A stretch of 64,000 nucleotides of DNA. Origin: JAMLIN01 sp964476625 (GTDB lineage: Bacteria; Pseudomonadota; Gammaproteobacteria; Burkholderiales; Burkholderiaceae_E). The notes under the pieces were generated by a model. It worked only from the letters and a program-made list of their open reading frames with translations. It made no database searches and was not told the DNA's origin. A program made the position numbers and the translations under genes. How positions within the stretch are numbered: position 1 is the first letter of the stretch; every line of letters begins with the position of its first letter. Shown here in pieces: positions 41,958 through 51,729 of the stretch. Where the stretch lies: positions 68,647 to 132,646 of the forward strand of contig CAYZBJ010000002.1 in the NCBI GenBank assembly GCA_964476625.1, read 5' to 3'.

Positions 41958-43307
41958 TCAGGATGCAGCAGTACCCGACAGAATCCTACTGATTCGATTC
42001 TGCCACACCCCGATCCGACCAACTACGTCGGAGAGGGCCGTCCTGCCGTTCGTATCGGCTAGTTGTCGTTTGCGAACAACATGGCGTCCGGCGATCCAGA
42101 CTTCGGCAACATGCTCCCGTCCGGCGGTATAGATCAAGTGAGAAATCGGGTCGAAAACGGGACGGCATTCTGGCGCATGCAAATCCATGGCCACCAGATC
42201 GGCCTGTTTTCCGGCTCGAATCGAGCCGATTCTGTCCTCCATCCCCAGTGCACGCGCGCCGCCCAGCGTCATTGCCTCGAGAACGGCGCGCGCCGGAAAG
42301 ACCTCGGCGCGGCCGCTCGCGCCTTTCGCCAACATCGCTGCAGTGTGTGCTTCCTGCAACACATCGAGCCGGTTGTTGCTCGCCGCGCCATCGGTGCCGA
42401 GCCCGATGTTGACCCCGGCATCGAGCAATTCGGCGATCGGTGCGATGCCGCTGGCGAGTTTCAGGTTCGAATGCGGGCAATGCGCGACGCTCGCCGAATG
42501 GGTGGCGAGGAGCGCGATGTCGGCCTGGTCGAGATGGACGGCATGCACCGCGATCAGGTCCGGCCCGAGCAGGCCGAGCCGGCGCAGTCGTTCGAGCGGG
42601 CGGCAGCCGTGGCGCTCGATGCCCTGGGCGACTTCCTGCGCGGTCTCGTGCACATGGATGTGGATCGGCAGGCCGAGCTCGCGTGACAGGGTCGCGATCC
42701 GCCCCAGCGCTTCGTCGCCGACCGTATAGGGCGCGTGCGGCGCCAGGGTGAAGCCAACCAGCGGATCATCGAGCCAGCGATCGCGCATCGCGAGGCCCTT
42801 GGCGAGGTAGTCGTCCGGGCCGGTGCCGTAGGGGCCGGGAAAGTCGATCACGACGATGCCGGCGCTTGCCCGCATGCCGAGCGCGCGGGCCGCGGCGAGC
42901 ATCGACTCGGGGAAGAAGTACATGTCGTTGACGCAGGTGACGCCGCCCAGCAGGAGCTCGTGGCAGGCGAGCAGGGCGCCGTCGTGGACGAACTCGGGAG
43001 ACACCAGGCCGCCTTCGACCGGCCAGATGCGCTCCCCGAGCCAGCGCTCGAGCGGCAGGTCGTCGCCGGCCCCGCGCAGCAGCGACATCGCCGCGTGGCA
43101 GTGGAGGTTGACGAAGCCCGGGCAGAGCAGATGGCCGGGCAGGTCGATGAAGTCGGCGCCCGGATAAGCGGCGCGCGCCTGCCCGACCGGCTCGATCGCC
43201 ACGATCCGATCGGCCCGCACGACGACCGCCATGCCGGTTTCGACATCGAAGCCGGGTTCGACCCGGGCGAGCCAGGTGGGGGCGATGACTGCGGTTTCGG
43301 TGGACAT
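41958..43307 (-). CDS. Amidohydrolase of the 5-methylthioadenosine/S-adenosylhomocysteine deaminase (TRZ/ATZ) type
   Basis: The product is 449 residues. It has the metal-dependent hydrolase motifs CPGFVNLHCHAAMS (HxH), HIHVHETAQEV and HAVHLDQADIALL, with the final Asp in GLGTDGAASNNR. The family includes MtaD deaminases and chlorohydrolases. Deamination of an adenosine-like compound is the likely reaction. It is divergent from gyrA with 120 bp between. The region 43308-43427 also has TAGAAT near 43350, a possible -10 for gyrA. Confidence 0.88.
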   Translation of the reverse strand: MSTETAVIAPTWLARVEPGFDVETGMAVVVRADRIVAIEPVGQARAAYPGADFIDLPGHLLCPGFVNLHCHAAMSLLRGAGDDLPLERWLGERIWPVEGGLVSPEFVHDGALLACHELLLGGVTCVNDMYFFPESMLAAARALGMRASAGIVVIDFPGPYGTGPDDYLAKGLAMRDRWLDDPLVGFTLAPHAPYTVGDEALGRIATLSRELGLPIHIHVHETAQEVAQGIERHGCRPLERLRRLGLLGPDLIAVHAVHLDQADIALLATHSASVAHCPHSNLKLASGIAPIAELLDAGVNIGLGTDGAASNNRLDVLQEAHTAAMLAKGASGRAEVFPARAVLEAMTLGGARALGMEDRIGSIRAGKQADLVAMDLHAPECRPVFDPISHLIYTAGREHVAEVWIAGRHVVRKRQLADTNGRTALSDVVGRIGVWQNRISRILSGTAAS

Positions 43308-43427
43308 CGGATGCGCGTCTGCGCCCCTCCGGGGTGATCGGCGTCAAATGATAGAATTCAAAGGTTTAGCTGCTCAAGCGTCATCGAGCTTTCTCCCTCA
43401 TCTTTTTCCTGCCCACGAGCCCCGCCG

Positions 43428-46061
43428 ATGGATCCATTCGCCAAGGAAACCTTGCCGATCAGTCTCGAGGAGGAGATGCGACGCTCCTACCTCGATTACG
43501 CCATGAGCGTGATCGTCGGCAGGGCGCTGCCCGACGTGCGCGATGGGCTGAAGCCGGTTCATCGACGCGTACTGTTCGCGATGTACGAGTCGAGCAACTT
43601 CTGGAACCGGCCCTACGTGAAATGCGCCAGGGTGGTCGGCGAGGTGATGGGAAAGTATCACCCGCACGGTGATTCCGCGATCTACGACACCCTGGTGCGG
43701 ATGGCGCAGGACTTCTCCCTGCGCTACCCGCTGGTCGACGGGCAGGGCAATTTCGGCTCGATCGATGGCGACAACGCGGCGGCGATGCGCTACACCGAGT
43801 GCCGCCTCGAGAAGATCGCGAGCGAGCTGCTCGCCGACATCGACAAGGAAACCGTCGATTTCCAGCCGAACTACGACGGCAAGGAGAACGAGCCGACGGT
43901 CCTGCCGGCCCGCATTCCCAACCTGCTGATCAACGGCTCGGCCGGGATCGCGGTCGGGATGGCGACCAACATTCCCCCGCACAACCTCGGCGAGGTGGTC
44001 GATGCCTCGCTGGCGGTGCTCGAGCAGCCCGACATCACGATCGACGAGCTGATCGAGAAGGTGCCGGCGCCCGACTTCCCGACCGGCGCCACGATCTACG
44101 GCATCGCGGGGGTGCGCGAGGGCTATCGCACCGGCCGCGGCCGCGTGGTGATGCGGGCGGTGACGCATTTCGAGGACATCGACCGCGGCTCGCGCACCGC
44201 GATCATCGTCGACGAGCTTCCCTACCAGGTGAACAAGCGGGTGCTGCTCGAGCGCATCGCCGAGCTGGTCAACGAGAAGCGTATCGAGGGCATCTCCGAC
44301 ATCCGCGACGAGTCCGACAAGTCCGGCATGCGGGTCGTGATCGAGCTCAAGCGCGGCGAGCGCGCCGAGGTCGTCCTGAACAACCTCTACAAGGCCTCGC
44401 AGCTCCAGGACACCTTCGGCATCAACATGGTGGCGCTGGTCGACGGCCAGCCGCGCCTGCTCAACCTCAAGCAGATGATCGAGTACTTCCTCGCGCACCG
44501 GCGCGAGGTGGTCACCCGCCGTACGGTGTTCGAGCTGCGCCGCGCCCGGGAGCGCGGTCACATCCTCGAGGGACTCGCGGTCGCGATCGCGAACGTCGAC
44601 GAGATGATCGAGCTGATCAAGGCTTCGCCGACCCCGCCCATCGCCAAGGAACGCCTGATGGCGCGCGGTTGGGGCGCCGGCGTGGCGCGCGCGATGCTCG
44701 AGCGCGCCGGCCAGGACCTCGTGAGCTATCGGCCCGAGGGACTCGACCCGGCCTTCGGGCTGCATGGCGATGTCTACATGCTGTCGGACGCGCAGGCGCA
44801 GGAGATCCTGCAGATGCGGCTGCAGCGCCTGACCGGCCTCGAGCAGGACAAGATCGTCCAGGAGTACCGCGAGATCATCGAGCTGATCAGCGACCTGCTC
44901 GACATCCTCGCCAAGCCCGAGCGGATCACCCGGATCATCGCCGACGAACTCGGCGCGATCCGGGCGGAGTTCGGCAACGAGCGGCGCTCGCGCATCGAGT
45001 TCAACGCGACCGAGATCGGCGCCGAGGACCTCATCACCCCGACCGACATGGTCGTCACCCTCTCGCACACCGGCTACATCAAGAGCCAGCCGATGTCCGA
45101 GTACCGGGCGCAGCGCCGCGGCGGACGAGGCAAGCAGGCCGCCGGCAAGAAGGACGACGACTGGATCGACCAGCTGTTCATCGCGAACACCCACGACACG
45201 ATCCTGTGCTTCTCCGACCGCGGGCGGGTCTACTGGATCAAGGTCTGGGAGGTCCCGCAGGGCACCCGCACCTCACGCGGCCGACCGATCGTCAACCTGT
45301 TCCCGCTCGCCGATGGCGAGAAGATCACCGCCATGCTGCCGGTGCGGCAGTTCGACGAGCAGGCGTACGTGTTCATGGCGACCCGCCTGGGCACCGTCAA
45401 GAAGACCCCGCTCACCGATTTCTCCAATCCGCGCAAGGCCGGCATCATCGCGGTCGACCTCGGCGACGACGACCACCTCGTGGGCGTGGCGCTGACCGAC
45501 GGCCACCACGACGTGATGCTGTTCTCCGATGCCGGCAAGGCGGTGCGCTTCCACGAGGGCGACGTGCGGCCGATGGGCCGCAATGCGCGCGGCGTGCGCG
45601 GCATGTTCCTCGAGGAAGGCCAGAGCGTGATCTCGATGCTGGTCGCCGAGTCCGAGACCCAGTCGGTGCTCACCGCCACCGAGAACGGCTTCGGCAAGCG
45701 GACCCCGATCACCGAGTACACCCGCCATGGCCGCGGCACCAAGGGCATGATCGCGATCGCCACCAGCGAGCGCAACGGCCGCGTCGTCGCGGCGGTGCTG
45801 GTCGAGGATGGCGACGAGATCATGCTGATCACCAACGGCGGGGTGCTGGTGCGCACCCGCGTCGTCGAGATCCGCGAGATGGGCCGGGCCACCCAGGGCG
45901 TCACCCTGATCTCGGTCGACAACGGCGACTCGCTCTCGGGCGTGCAGCGCGTGGTCGAGACCGATGATCCCGAAGGCGAGCAGGACGACGCCGAGGGCGG
46001 GCAGGACGCCGATGCCGGCGAAGCGCCGGGGGCGAACGACGACGGAGTGCCTGGGCCATGA
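43428..46061 (+). CDS. gyrA: DNA gyrase subunit A
   Basis: The product is 877 residues. It has SYLDYAMSVIVGRALPDVRD, the quinolone-resistance region HPHGDSAIYDTLVRMAQ with the sensitive-type Ser and Asp, and the DNA-cleaving Tyr in AAMRYTE. The C-terminal domain has the GyrA box QRRGGRGKQA and several beta-pinwheel blades. The last 35 residues are acidic (EGEQDDAEGGQDADAGEA), a tail known in other gyrases. It forms an A2B2 complex with GyrB that supercoils DNA. Its stop overlaps the pheA start. Confidence 0.97.
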   Translation: MDPFAKETLPISLEEEMRRSYLDYAMSVIVGRALPDVRDGLKPVHRRVLFAMYESSNFWNRPYVKCARVVGEVMGKYHPHGDSAIYDTLVRMAQDFSLRYPLVDGQGNFGSIDGDNAAAMRYTECRLEKIASELLADIDKETVDFQPNYDGKENEPTVLPARIPNLLINGSAGIAVGMATNIPPHNLGEVVDASLAVLEQPDITIDELIEKVPAPDFPTGATIYGIAGVREGYRTGRGRVVMRAVTHFEDIDRGSRTAIIVDELPYQVNKRVLLERIAELVNEKRIEGISDIRDESDKSGMRVVIELKRGERAEVVLNNLYKASQLQDTFGINMVALVDGQPRLLNLKQMIEYFLAHRREVVTRRTVFELRRARERGHILEGLAVAIANVDEMIELIKASPTPPIAKERLMARGWGAGVARAMLERAGQDLVSYRPEGLDPAFGLHGDVYMLSDAQAQEILQMRLQRLTGLEQDKIVQEYREIIELISDLLDILAKPERITRIIADELGAIRAEFGNERRSRIEFNATEIGAEDLITPTDMVVTLSHTGYIKSQPMSEYRAQRRGGRGKQAAGKKDDDWIDQLFIANTHDTILCFSDRGRVYWIKVWEVPQGTRTSRGRPIVNLFPLADGEKITAMLPVRQFDEQAYVFMATRLGTVKKTPLTDFSNPRKAGIIAVDLGDDDHLVGVALTDGHHDVMLFSDAGKAVRFHEGDVRPMGRNARGVRGMFLEEGQSVISMLVAESETQSVLTATENGFGKRTPITEYTRHGRGTKGMIAIATSERNGRVVAAVLVEDGDEIMLITNGGVLVRTRVVEIREMGRATQGVTLISVDNGDSLSGVQRVVETDDPEGEQDDAEGGQDADAGEAPGANDDGVPGP

Positions 46062-47167
46062 GCGCGAACACTCCCGGCGACCCGGCGCCGGCCGGGATCG
46101 ATCCGCGGCTGCTCAAGCTGCGCGAGCGGATCGACGCCATCGATGCGCAGATGCTCGACCTGCTCAATGCGCGCGGGGTGTGCGCCCAGGAGGTCGGCGA
46201 GATCAAGCGCGAGGGCGATGCCCCGGTCTATCGACCGGAGCGCGAGGCGCAGATCTTCGAGCGCCTGCGCAGCCTGTCGAAGGGGCCCTTGCCCGGCGCC
46301 GCGATCGAGGCGATCTACCGCGAGGTGATCTCCGCCTGCCGGGCGCTGGAGCGGCGCCTGCGCATCGCCTACCTCGGGCCGCCAGGCACCTTCTCGGAGC
46401 AGGCCGCGCACAAGCATTTCGGCCACGGCATCGAGGCGCTCGCGTGCGCGACCATCGACGAGGTCTTTCGCCGCACCGAGGCCGGTGACGCCGACTTCGG
46501 GGTGGCCCCGATCGAGAACTCGACCGAAGGGGCGATCAGCCGGACGCTGGACCTCCTGCTCGAATCGCCGCTCAAGGTCTCGGGCGAGATATCGATCCCG
46601 GTGCGGCATTGCCTCATGAGCCTCGGCGGCACGCTCGCCGGTGTCGAGCGGATCTGCGCGCATCCCCAGGCGCTCGCCCAGTGCGCCGGCTGGCTCGATC
46701 GCAACGCGCCGGGCATCGAGCGCCTGCCGGCCAGCTCCAACGCCGAGGGCGCCCGGCTCGCCGCCGGCGATGCGAAGCTCGCCGCGATCGCGGGCGAGCC
46801 CGCCGCCCGGACCTACGGGCTTGCCCTGATCGAGCAGGGCATCCAGGACAGCCCCGGCAATCGGACCCGCTTCGTGGTGATCGGCACCTACCAGTGCGCC
46901 GCTTCGGGGCTCGACCTCACCTCGCTGATCCTGTCGGTCCCGGATCGCGCCGGCGCGGTCCACCGGCTGATCGAGCCGCTCGCCCGCCACGGCGTGTCGA
47001 TGAAGCGCTTCGAATCCCGTCCCGCGCGCCGGGGCGACTGGGAGTATTTCTTCTACGTCGATCTCGTCGGGCACCAGGACGATGCGGCGGTGGCCGCGGC
47101 GCTCGACGAGATCCGCGACCACGCCGCCTATTTCCAGATCATCGGCTCCTATCCCCGCGCGAGCTGA
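46058..47167 (+). CDS. pheA: Bifunctional chorismate mutase / prephenate dehydratase
   Basis: The product is 369 residues. A chorismate mutase AroQ domain spans about residues 15-100 (LRERIDAIDAQMLDLLNARG). The prephenate dehydratase domain follows, with IAYLGPPGTFSEQAAHKHFG and VAPIENSTEGAISRTLDLLL. An ACT domain carries FESRPARRGDWEYFFYVD, the phenylalanine-binding ESRP site. It makes phenylpyruvate and is probably feedback-inhibited by phenylalanine. The ATG overlaps gyrA (ATGA). serC, usual at this place, is absent. Confidence 0.96.
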   Translation: MSANTPGDPAPAGIDPRLLKLRERIDAIDAQMLDLLNARGVCAQEVGEIKREGDAPVYRPEREAQIFERLRSLSKGPLPGAAIEAIYREVISACRALERRLRIAYLGPPGTFSEQAAHKHFGHGIEALACATIDEVFRRTEAGDADFGVAPIENSTEGAISRTLDLLLESPLKVSGEISIPVRHCLMSLGGTLAGVERICAHPQALAQCAGWLDRNAPGIERLPASSNAEGARLAAGDAKLAAIAGEPAARTYGLALIEQGIQDSPGNRTRFVVIGTYQCAASGLDLTSLILSVPDRAGAVHRLIEPLARHGVSMKRFESRPARRGDWEYFFYVDLVGHQDDAAVAAALDEIRDHAAYFQIIGSYPRAS

Positions 47168-47200
47168 TCGCACCACATACGCCAACACGCCGTATCCACG

Positions 47201-48295
47201 ATGACGATTCCTGCCGCCGACTACATTCGCGCCATTGCCCCGTACCAGCCGGGCATGCCGATCTCCGAACTCGCGCGCCGCTACGGGCTCGACGAGGCCT
47301 CGATCGTCAAGCTGGCGTCCAACGAGAATCCCTTCGGCATGCCCGGGAGCGCCCGGGCGGCCGTGGTCGCCTGCCTCGCTGAAGGCGGCCGCTATCCGGA
47401 CGGCAACGGCTTCGACCTCAAGCAGGCGCTGTCGGCCGCCTTCGACGTGCCGGCCGACTGGATCACGCTGGGTAACGGCTCGAACGACATCCTGGAGATC
47501 GCGGCGCGGGCGCTGCTCCATCCGGGTGTCTCGGCCGTCTATTCCGCCCATGCCTTCGCGGTCTACCCGCTCGCCACCCAGGCCAGCGGCGCCCGGTCCA
47601 TCGTGGTGCCGGCTCGCGACTACGGCCACGACCTCGACGCCATGGCGGCGGCGATCGTGCCCGACACCCGGGTCGTCTTCATCGCCAATCCCAACAACCC
47701 GACCGGCACCTTCGTGCCGGCGGCCCGGATCGAGGCCTTCCTCGACCAGGTGCCCGAGGACGTCGTGGTCGTGCTCGACGAGGCCTACAACGAGTACCTC
47801 GACGACGCTGATCGATTCGATTCCTCGCGCTGGCTGGCCAGGCATCCGAACCTGCTCGTCTCGCGGACCTTTTCCAAGGCCTACGGCCTGGCGAGCCTGC
47901 GGGTCGGCTACGGTCTCGCGCAGCCCGAGCTCACCGACCTGCTCAACCGGGTCCGCCAGCCTTTCAACGTCAGCACGCCGGCGCTGGTCGCAGCGCAGGC
48001 CGCGCTTGCCGACCACGACTTCGTCGCCCGCACCCGGGCCAACAACCGCGGCGAGCTCGACCGGCTCGAGCGGGCCTTCCGCGACATGGGGCTCGAGTTC
48101 GTGCCGTCGTTCGGCAATTTCTCGCTCGTGCGGGTGGGCGACGCCGCGGCGGTCTACGAAGGCCTGCTGCACGCCGGCGTGATCGTCCGGCCGGTGGGCG
48201 GTTACGGCCTGCCGGAGTGGCTGCGGGTCAGCGTCGGCCTGCCGGCCGAGAACGACCGCTTCCTCGCCGCCCTGCGGCCCCTGGTCGGGCGCTGA
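47201..48295 (+). CDS. hisC: Histidinol-phosphate aminotransferase
   Basis: The product is 364 residues, a PLP-dependent class I/II aminotransferase. It shows LASNENPFGMP near the start and NPNNPTG with the PLP-binding VLDEAYNEYLDD. The active-site lysine is in SRTFSKAYGLASLRVGYG. In this operon context it may also act on phenylpyruvate or hydroxyphenylpyruvate, since pheA and tyrA flank it. The distance from pheA is 33 bp and the stop overlaps tyrA. Confidence 0.93.
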   Translation: MTIPAADYIRAIAPYQPGMPISELARRYGLDEASIVKLASNENPFGMPGSARAAVVACLAEGGRYPDGNGFDLKQALSAAFDVPADWITLGNGSNDILEIAARALLHPGVSAVYSAHAFAVYPLATQASGARSIVVPARDYGHDLDAMAAAIVPDTRVVFIANPNNPTGTFVPAARIEAFLDQVPEDVVVVLDEAYNEYLDDADRFDSSRWLARHPNLLVSRTFSKAYGLASLRVGYGLAQPELTDLLNRVRQPFNVSTPALVAAQAALADHDFVARTRANNRGELDRLERAFRDMGLEFVPSFGNFSLVRVGDAAAVYEGLLHAGVIVRPVGGYGLPEWLRVSVGLPAENDRFLAALRPLVGR

Positions 48296-49170
48296 TGGCC
48301 GGGCAGGCGCCGGCGGGCGCCATCGAGCGCATCACGATCGTCGGCGCCGGCCTGATCGGCGCGTCGGTCGCCCTGGCGCTGCGCCGCGCCCTGCCGGACT
48401 GCCGGATCGTCGGGGTCGACCCCGACCCAGCGGTGCGCGATGCACTCGTGCCCGCCATCGCCGACGAGGCGACCGATGACCTCGCTGCCGGCCTGCGCGA
48501 TGCGCAGCTGGTCTTCGTCGCCTGTCCGGTGGGCGCGATGGCGGAGGTCTTCGACACGGTCGCCCGTGCCGCGCCCGCCGATTGCCTGGTCACCGACTGC
48601 GGCAGCACCAAGTCCTCGGTGGCGGTTGCGGCCGAGGCGGCCTTCGGCGCCGACAGCCCGCGCTTCGTCGCCGGCCACCCGATCGCCGGCTCCGAAGGCA
48701 GCGGACCGACGGCGGCGCGGGCCGACCTGTTCGAGGGGCGGATCTGGCTGCTGTGCCCCGCGGGTCCGGCGCAGCAGCAGGCCGCGCTGCGGCTGGGCGA
48801 ACTGCTCGGGCGGATCGGGGCGCAGGTCGAATCGATTCATCCGGCTGCCCACGACGCGATGTTCGCGGAGTTCTCGCACTGGCCGCATGCGGTCGCGTTC
48901 ACGCTTTGCGCCGCCATCGCCGACGGCGCCTTCGCGGACGCCGCCCGGCATTTCTCGGGCGCCGGCCTGCGCGACACTACCCGGATCGGCGCGTCCTCGC
49001 CCGGGCTCTGGACGGGCATCCTGCTCGACAACCGGGAGTCGGCGCTGGCGAGCGCGCGGCGCTTCCGCGAGAAGCTCGATGTGCTCGAGTCGGCGCTCGA
49101 GTCCTCGGACCGCGCCGCGCTCGAGTCTCTTTTCGCCGCCGCCAGCCACTGGCGGCGCTCGGTCGATTAG
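48295..49170 (+). CDS. tyrA: Prephenate/arogenate dehydrogenase
   Basis: The product is 291 residues. The Rossmann motif IVGAGLIGASVALALRR is followed by LVTDCGSTKSSV and the conserved GHPIAGSEGSGP. It oxidises prephenate to 4-hydroxyphenylpyruvate with NAD(P)+ in tyrosine synthesis. The ATG shares its first base with the hisC stop (TGATG). It is the last gene before a small opposite-strand gene interrupts the usual tyrA-aroA order. Confidence 0.95.
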   Translation: MAGQAPAGAIERITIVGAGLIGASVALALRRALPDCRIVGVDPDPAVRDALVPAIADEATDDLAAGLRDAQLVFVACPVGAMAEVFDTVARAAPADCLVTDCGSTKSSVAVAAEAAFGADSPRFVAGHPIAGSEGSGPTAARADLFEGRIWLLCPAGPAQQQAALRLGELLGRIGAQVESIHPAAHDAMFAEFSHWPHAVAFTLCAAIADGAFADAARHFSGAGLRDTTRIGASSPGLWTGILLDNRESALASARRFREKLDVLESALESSDRAALESLFAAASHWRRSVD

Positions 49171-49179
49171 GCGGACTCG

Positions 49180-49593
49180 TCAGGTTGGGCCGCGGCGCAG
49201 GCGGTCCCTGTATTGCGGATGGATCTCGGCGAAGTAATGGTCGCGCAGATTGGTCAGCTCGTTGAGCACCTTGAACGGGAAGCCCGCGCGATTGGGGCGG
49301 TCGGCGAGAGTCAGCTCGTCGATCACGGCCGCGAAGCGACGAGGATCGTGCCAGGTGTCGGCGAGTTGTTCGACGACGTGCGGATAGTTCAGGCGCGTTT
49401 CGTAGAGGCGGAATCCCCTGGGCAGCATTTCGACCAGGCGCAGCGCGCGGGGCGATATCGGGCGACGGATCTCCGGCTCGGGGGCGGGGGGCGTCGCACG
49501 GGTCGGGGGTTCCGGCTCCAGGGTGGATGCCCGGAGCATCTCGACCACCAGTTCCATGTCGACCCATTCGAGGGCTTCGTTGTTCGTGCGCAT
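49180..49593 (-). CDS. Conserved-looking hypothetical protein on the opposite strand between tyrA and aroA
   Basis: The product is 137 residues. Its second half, MLPRGFRLYETRLNYPHVVE then LADTWHDPRRFAAVIDELTL, looks like a real folded protein with GC-typical codon use. The first third is proline-rich. No signal peptide or membrane helix is present. I do not recognise a family. It converges on tyrA with nine bases between. It starts 142 bp before aroA on the opposite strand, so it may share promoter space with aroA. Confidence 0.65.
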   Translation of the reverse strand: MRTNNEALEWVDMELVVEMLRASTLEPEPPTRATPPAPEPEIRRPISPRALRLVEMLPRGFRLYETRLNYPHVVEQLADTWHDPRRFAAVIDELTLADRPNRAGFPFKVLNELTNLRDHYFAEIHPQYRDRLRRGPT

Positions 49594-49735
49594 CGTCCTG
49601 CACCTTTAGAATCCGATGAGGGCTCGCCTACCCGGATCGGTGTACGGCGGGCCCGCTCATCGAGGCGGGCAACCCGTTCATCGCTTGCTTGCAAACTTAA
49701 GTCGTCGCCCCAGGGCGGGCGAGGAAATCGATCAC

Positions 49736-51064
49736 ATGCATAGCGCATACCAAGTTGGACCAGGCGGGCGCCTGGTTGGCCGGCTGCGGGTACCGGGCGA
49801 CAAGTCGATTTCACACCGGGCCATCATGCTCGGGGCGATCGCCGACGGGGTTACCCGCGTCACCGGGTTCCTCGAAGGGGCGGATGCCTTGTCGACCCGC
49901 AATGTGTTCCACGCGATGGGCGTGCGCATCGAAGGTCCCGCCGAGGGCCGGGTTACCGTCCACGGCGTCGGCCGCGACGGCCTGCGCGCGCCGGCGGGCC
50001 CGCTCGATTGCGGCAATGCCGGGACTGCGATGCGCCTGCTGATGGGCCTGCTGGCCGGGCAGGCCTTCGGCAGCGTGCTGGTGGGCGACGAGACCCTGAT
50101 GCGGCGGCCGATGCGGCGGGTCGCCGATCCGCTCGCCCTGATGGGAGCCCGCATCGAGACCGACGGCGATTGCCCGCCGGTGCGGCTGGCGCCGTCGGCC
50201 GGACTGCGCGGCATCGAGTACCGGTTGCCCGTGGCGAGCGCGCAGCTCAAGTCGGCCCTGCTGCTGGCCGGCCTCTATGCGAGTGGGCGCACCACCATCG
50301 AGGAGCCGGCGCCGACCCGCGACCACACGGAGCGGATGCTCGGTGGTTTCGGGGTCCGGGTCGAACGCGATGGCGCCCGGGCCAGCATCGAGGGCGGCCA
50401 GCGCCTGGCGGGCTGCGAGATCGACGTGCCCGCCGACATCTCCTCGGCGGCTTTCTTCCTGGTCGGCGCATCGATCGCCCCGGGTTCGGACCTGGTCCTC
50501 GAGCACGTCGGCATGAATCCGACGCGCACCGGTGTCATCGACATCCTGCGGCTGATGGGGGCGGACATCACGGTGGTGGCCGAAGCCGAGGTCGGCGGCG
50601 AGCCGGTCGCCGACCTGCGGGTCCGCTCGGCGGCGCTGCACGGCATCGACGTGCCCGAAGCGCTCGTGCCGCTGGCGATCGACGAGTTCCCGGCGATCTT
50701 CATCGCGGCCGCCTGCGCCCGCGGCCGCACGCGCGTGACCGGCGCGGCGGAGTTGCGGGTCAAGGAGTCGGACCGGATCGCGACCATGGCCGAGGGGCTG
50801 CATGCCCTCGGGGTGGCCGCCGAACCCACTGCCGACGGCATGCTCATCGATGGTCGGCCCGATGGCGCGGCCTTCTCGGGCGGCCGGGTCCAGGCGCACG
50901 GCGACCACCGGATCGCGATGTCCTTCGCGATGGCAGCGCTGCGCGCGGCCGGCCCGATCGACATCGGCGATACCGAAAACGTGGCGACCTCGTTCCCGGG
51001 CTTCGTCGCCCTGGCGGCCGGCGCCGGGCTGGCGATCGCCGAAACCGGCGCGGCGGCTCCATGA
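49736..51064 (+). CDS. aroA: 3-phosphoshikimate 1-carboxyvinyltransferase (EPSP synthase)
   Basis: The product is 442 residues, class I EPSP synthase. It has RVPGDKSISHRAIML, DCGNAGTAMRLLMGLLAG and ELRVKESDRIATMAEGL, plus the C-terminal GDHRIAMSFA. It joins shikimate-3-phosphate and phosphoenolpyruvate. The ATG at 49736 is preferred because the family begins a few residues before the RVPGDKS motif. The stop overlaps cmk (ATGA). Confidence 0.95.
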   Translation: MHSAYQVGPGGRLVGRLRVPGDKSISHRAIMLGAIADGVTRVTGFLEGADALSTRNVFHAMGVRIEGPAEGRVTVHGVGRDGLRAPAGPLDCGNAGTAMRLLMGLLAGQAFGSVLVGDETLMRRPMRRVADPLALMGARIETDGDCPPVRLAPSAGLRGIEYRLPVASAQLKSALLLAGLYASGRTTIEEPAPTRDHTERMLGGFGVRVERDGARASIEGGQRLAGCEIDVPADISSAAFFLVGASIAPGSDLVLEHVGMNPTRTGVIDILRLMGADITVVAEAEVGGEPVADLRVRSAALHGIDVPEALVPLAIDEFPAIFIAAACARGRTRVTGAAELRVKESDRIATMAEGLHALGVAAEPTADGMLIDGRPDGAAFSGGRVQAHGDHRIAMSFAMAALRAAGPIDIGDTENVATSFPGFVALAAGAGLAIAETGAAAP

Positions 51065-51729
51065 CGGGTGATCGGGTTGCGCCGGTCGTTGCCATCGACG
51101 GCCCGACCGCCTCGGGCAAGGGAGCGGTCTGCGCCGGGGTGGCTGCCGCGCTCGGCTGGCATTACCTCGATTCGGGGGCGCTCTACCGCCTGGTCGGGCT
51201 TGCCGCGATTCGCACCGGCGTGGCGCACGACGATGCACCGGGCCTCGCGGAACTGGCGCGCGGCCTCGATATCGACTTCGACGGCAGCGCGGTCAGGCTC
51301 GCCGGCGAGGACGTTGCCGCCGCGATCCGGGCTACCGAGGTCGGTGCGATGGCTTCGCGGATCGCCAGCCATGCGCTCTTGCGCGACGCCTTGCTCGAGC
51401 GCCAGCGGGCCTTGCGCCGCCCCCCGGGGCTGGTCGCCGATGGCCGCGACATGGGCACGGTGGTGTTCCCCGATGCGGTCCTCAAGATCTTCCTGACCGC
51501 CACTGTCGAAGTGCGCGCGAAGCGCCGGTATAAGCAGTTGATCGAAAAGGGTTTTTCTGCTAACCTAGCCGACCTTTTGCACGACCTGCGAGAGCGTGAC
51601 CGCCGCGATGCCGAAAGGGCGGTGGCGCCGCTGGTTGCCGCGGAAGATGCGGTGCTCGTCGATTCATCCGAAAGATCGCTTCCAGAGGTGATCGATCTGG
51701 TGGCCGGACTGGCCCGCGGCCGGCTTTGA
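51061..51729 (+). CDS. cmk: Cytidylate kinase
   Basis: The product is 222 residues. It has the phosphate loop IDGPTASGKGAVCAGVA, the family segment YLDSGALYRLVGLAA and VADGRDMGTVVFPDA, with the nucleotide-binding arginines in the later KRRYKQLIEKGF. It phosphorylates CMP and dCMP. It starts inside aroA's stop (ATGA). It lies upstream of rpsA as in many proteobacteria. Confidence 0.95.
   Translation: MTGDRVAPVVAIDGPTASGKGAVCAGVAAALGWHYLDSGALYRLVGLAAIRTGVAHDDAPGLAELARGLDIDFDGSAVRLAGEDVAAAIRATEVGAMASRIASHALLRDALLERQRALRRPPGLVADGRDMGTVVFPDAVLKIFLTATVEVRAKRRYKQLIEKGFSANLADLLHDLRERDRRDAERAVAPLVAAEDAVLVDSSERSLPEVIDLVAGLARGRL

Noticed and set aside
45230..48172. A 980-codon open frame on the minus strand across gyrA, pheA and hisC
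   Set aside because: It is antisense to three well-defined genes, arginine- and glycine-rich, and has no domain. It is a GC-rich shadow, as are the long minus-strand frames over 58498-60312 and 36588-38795.
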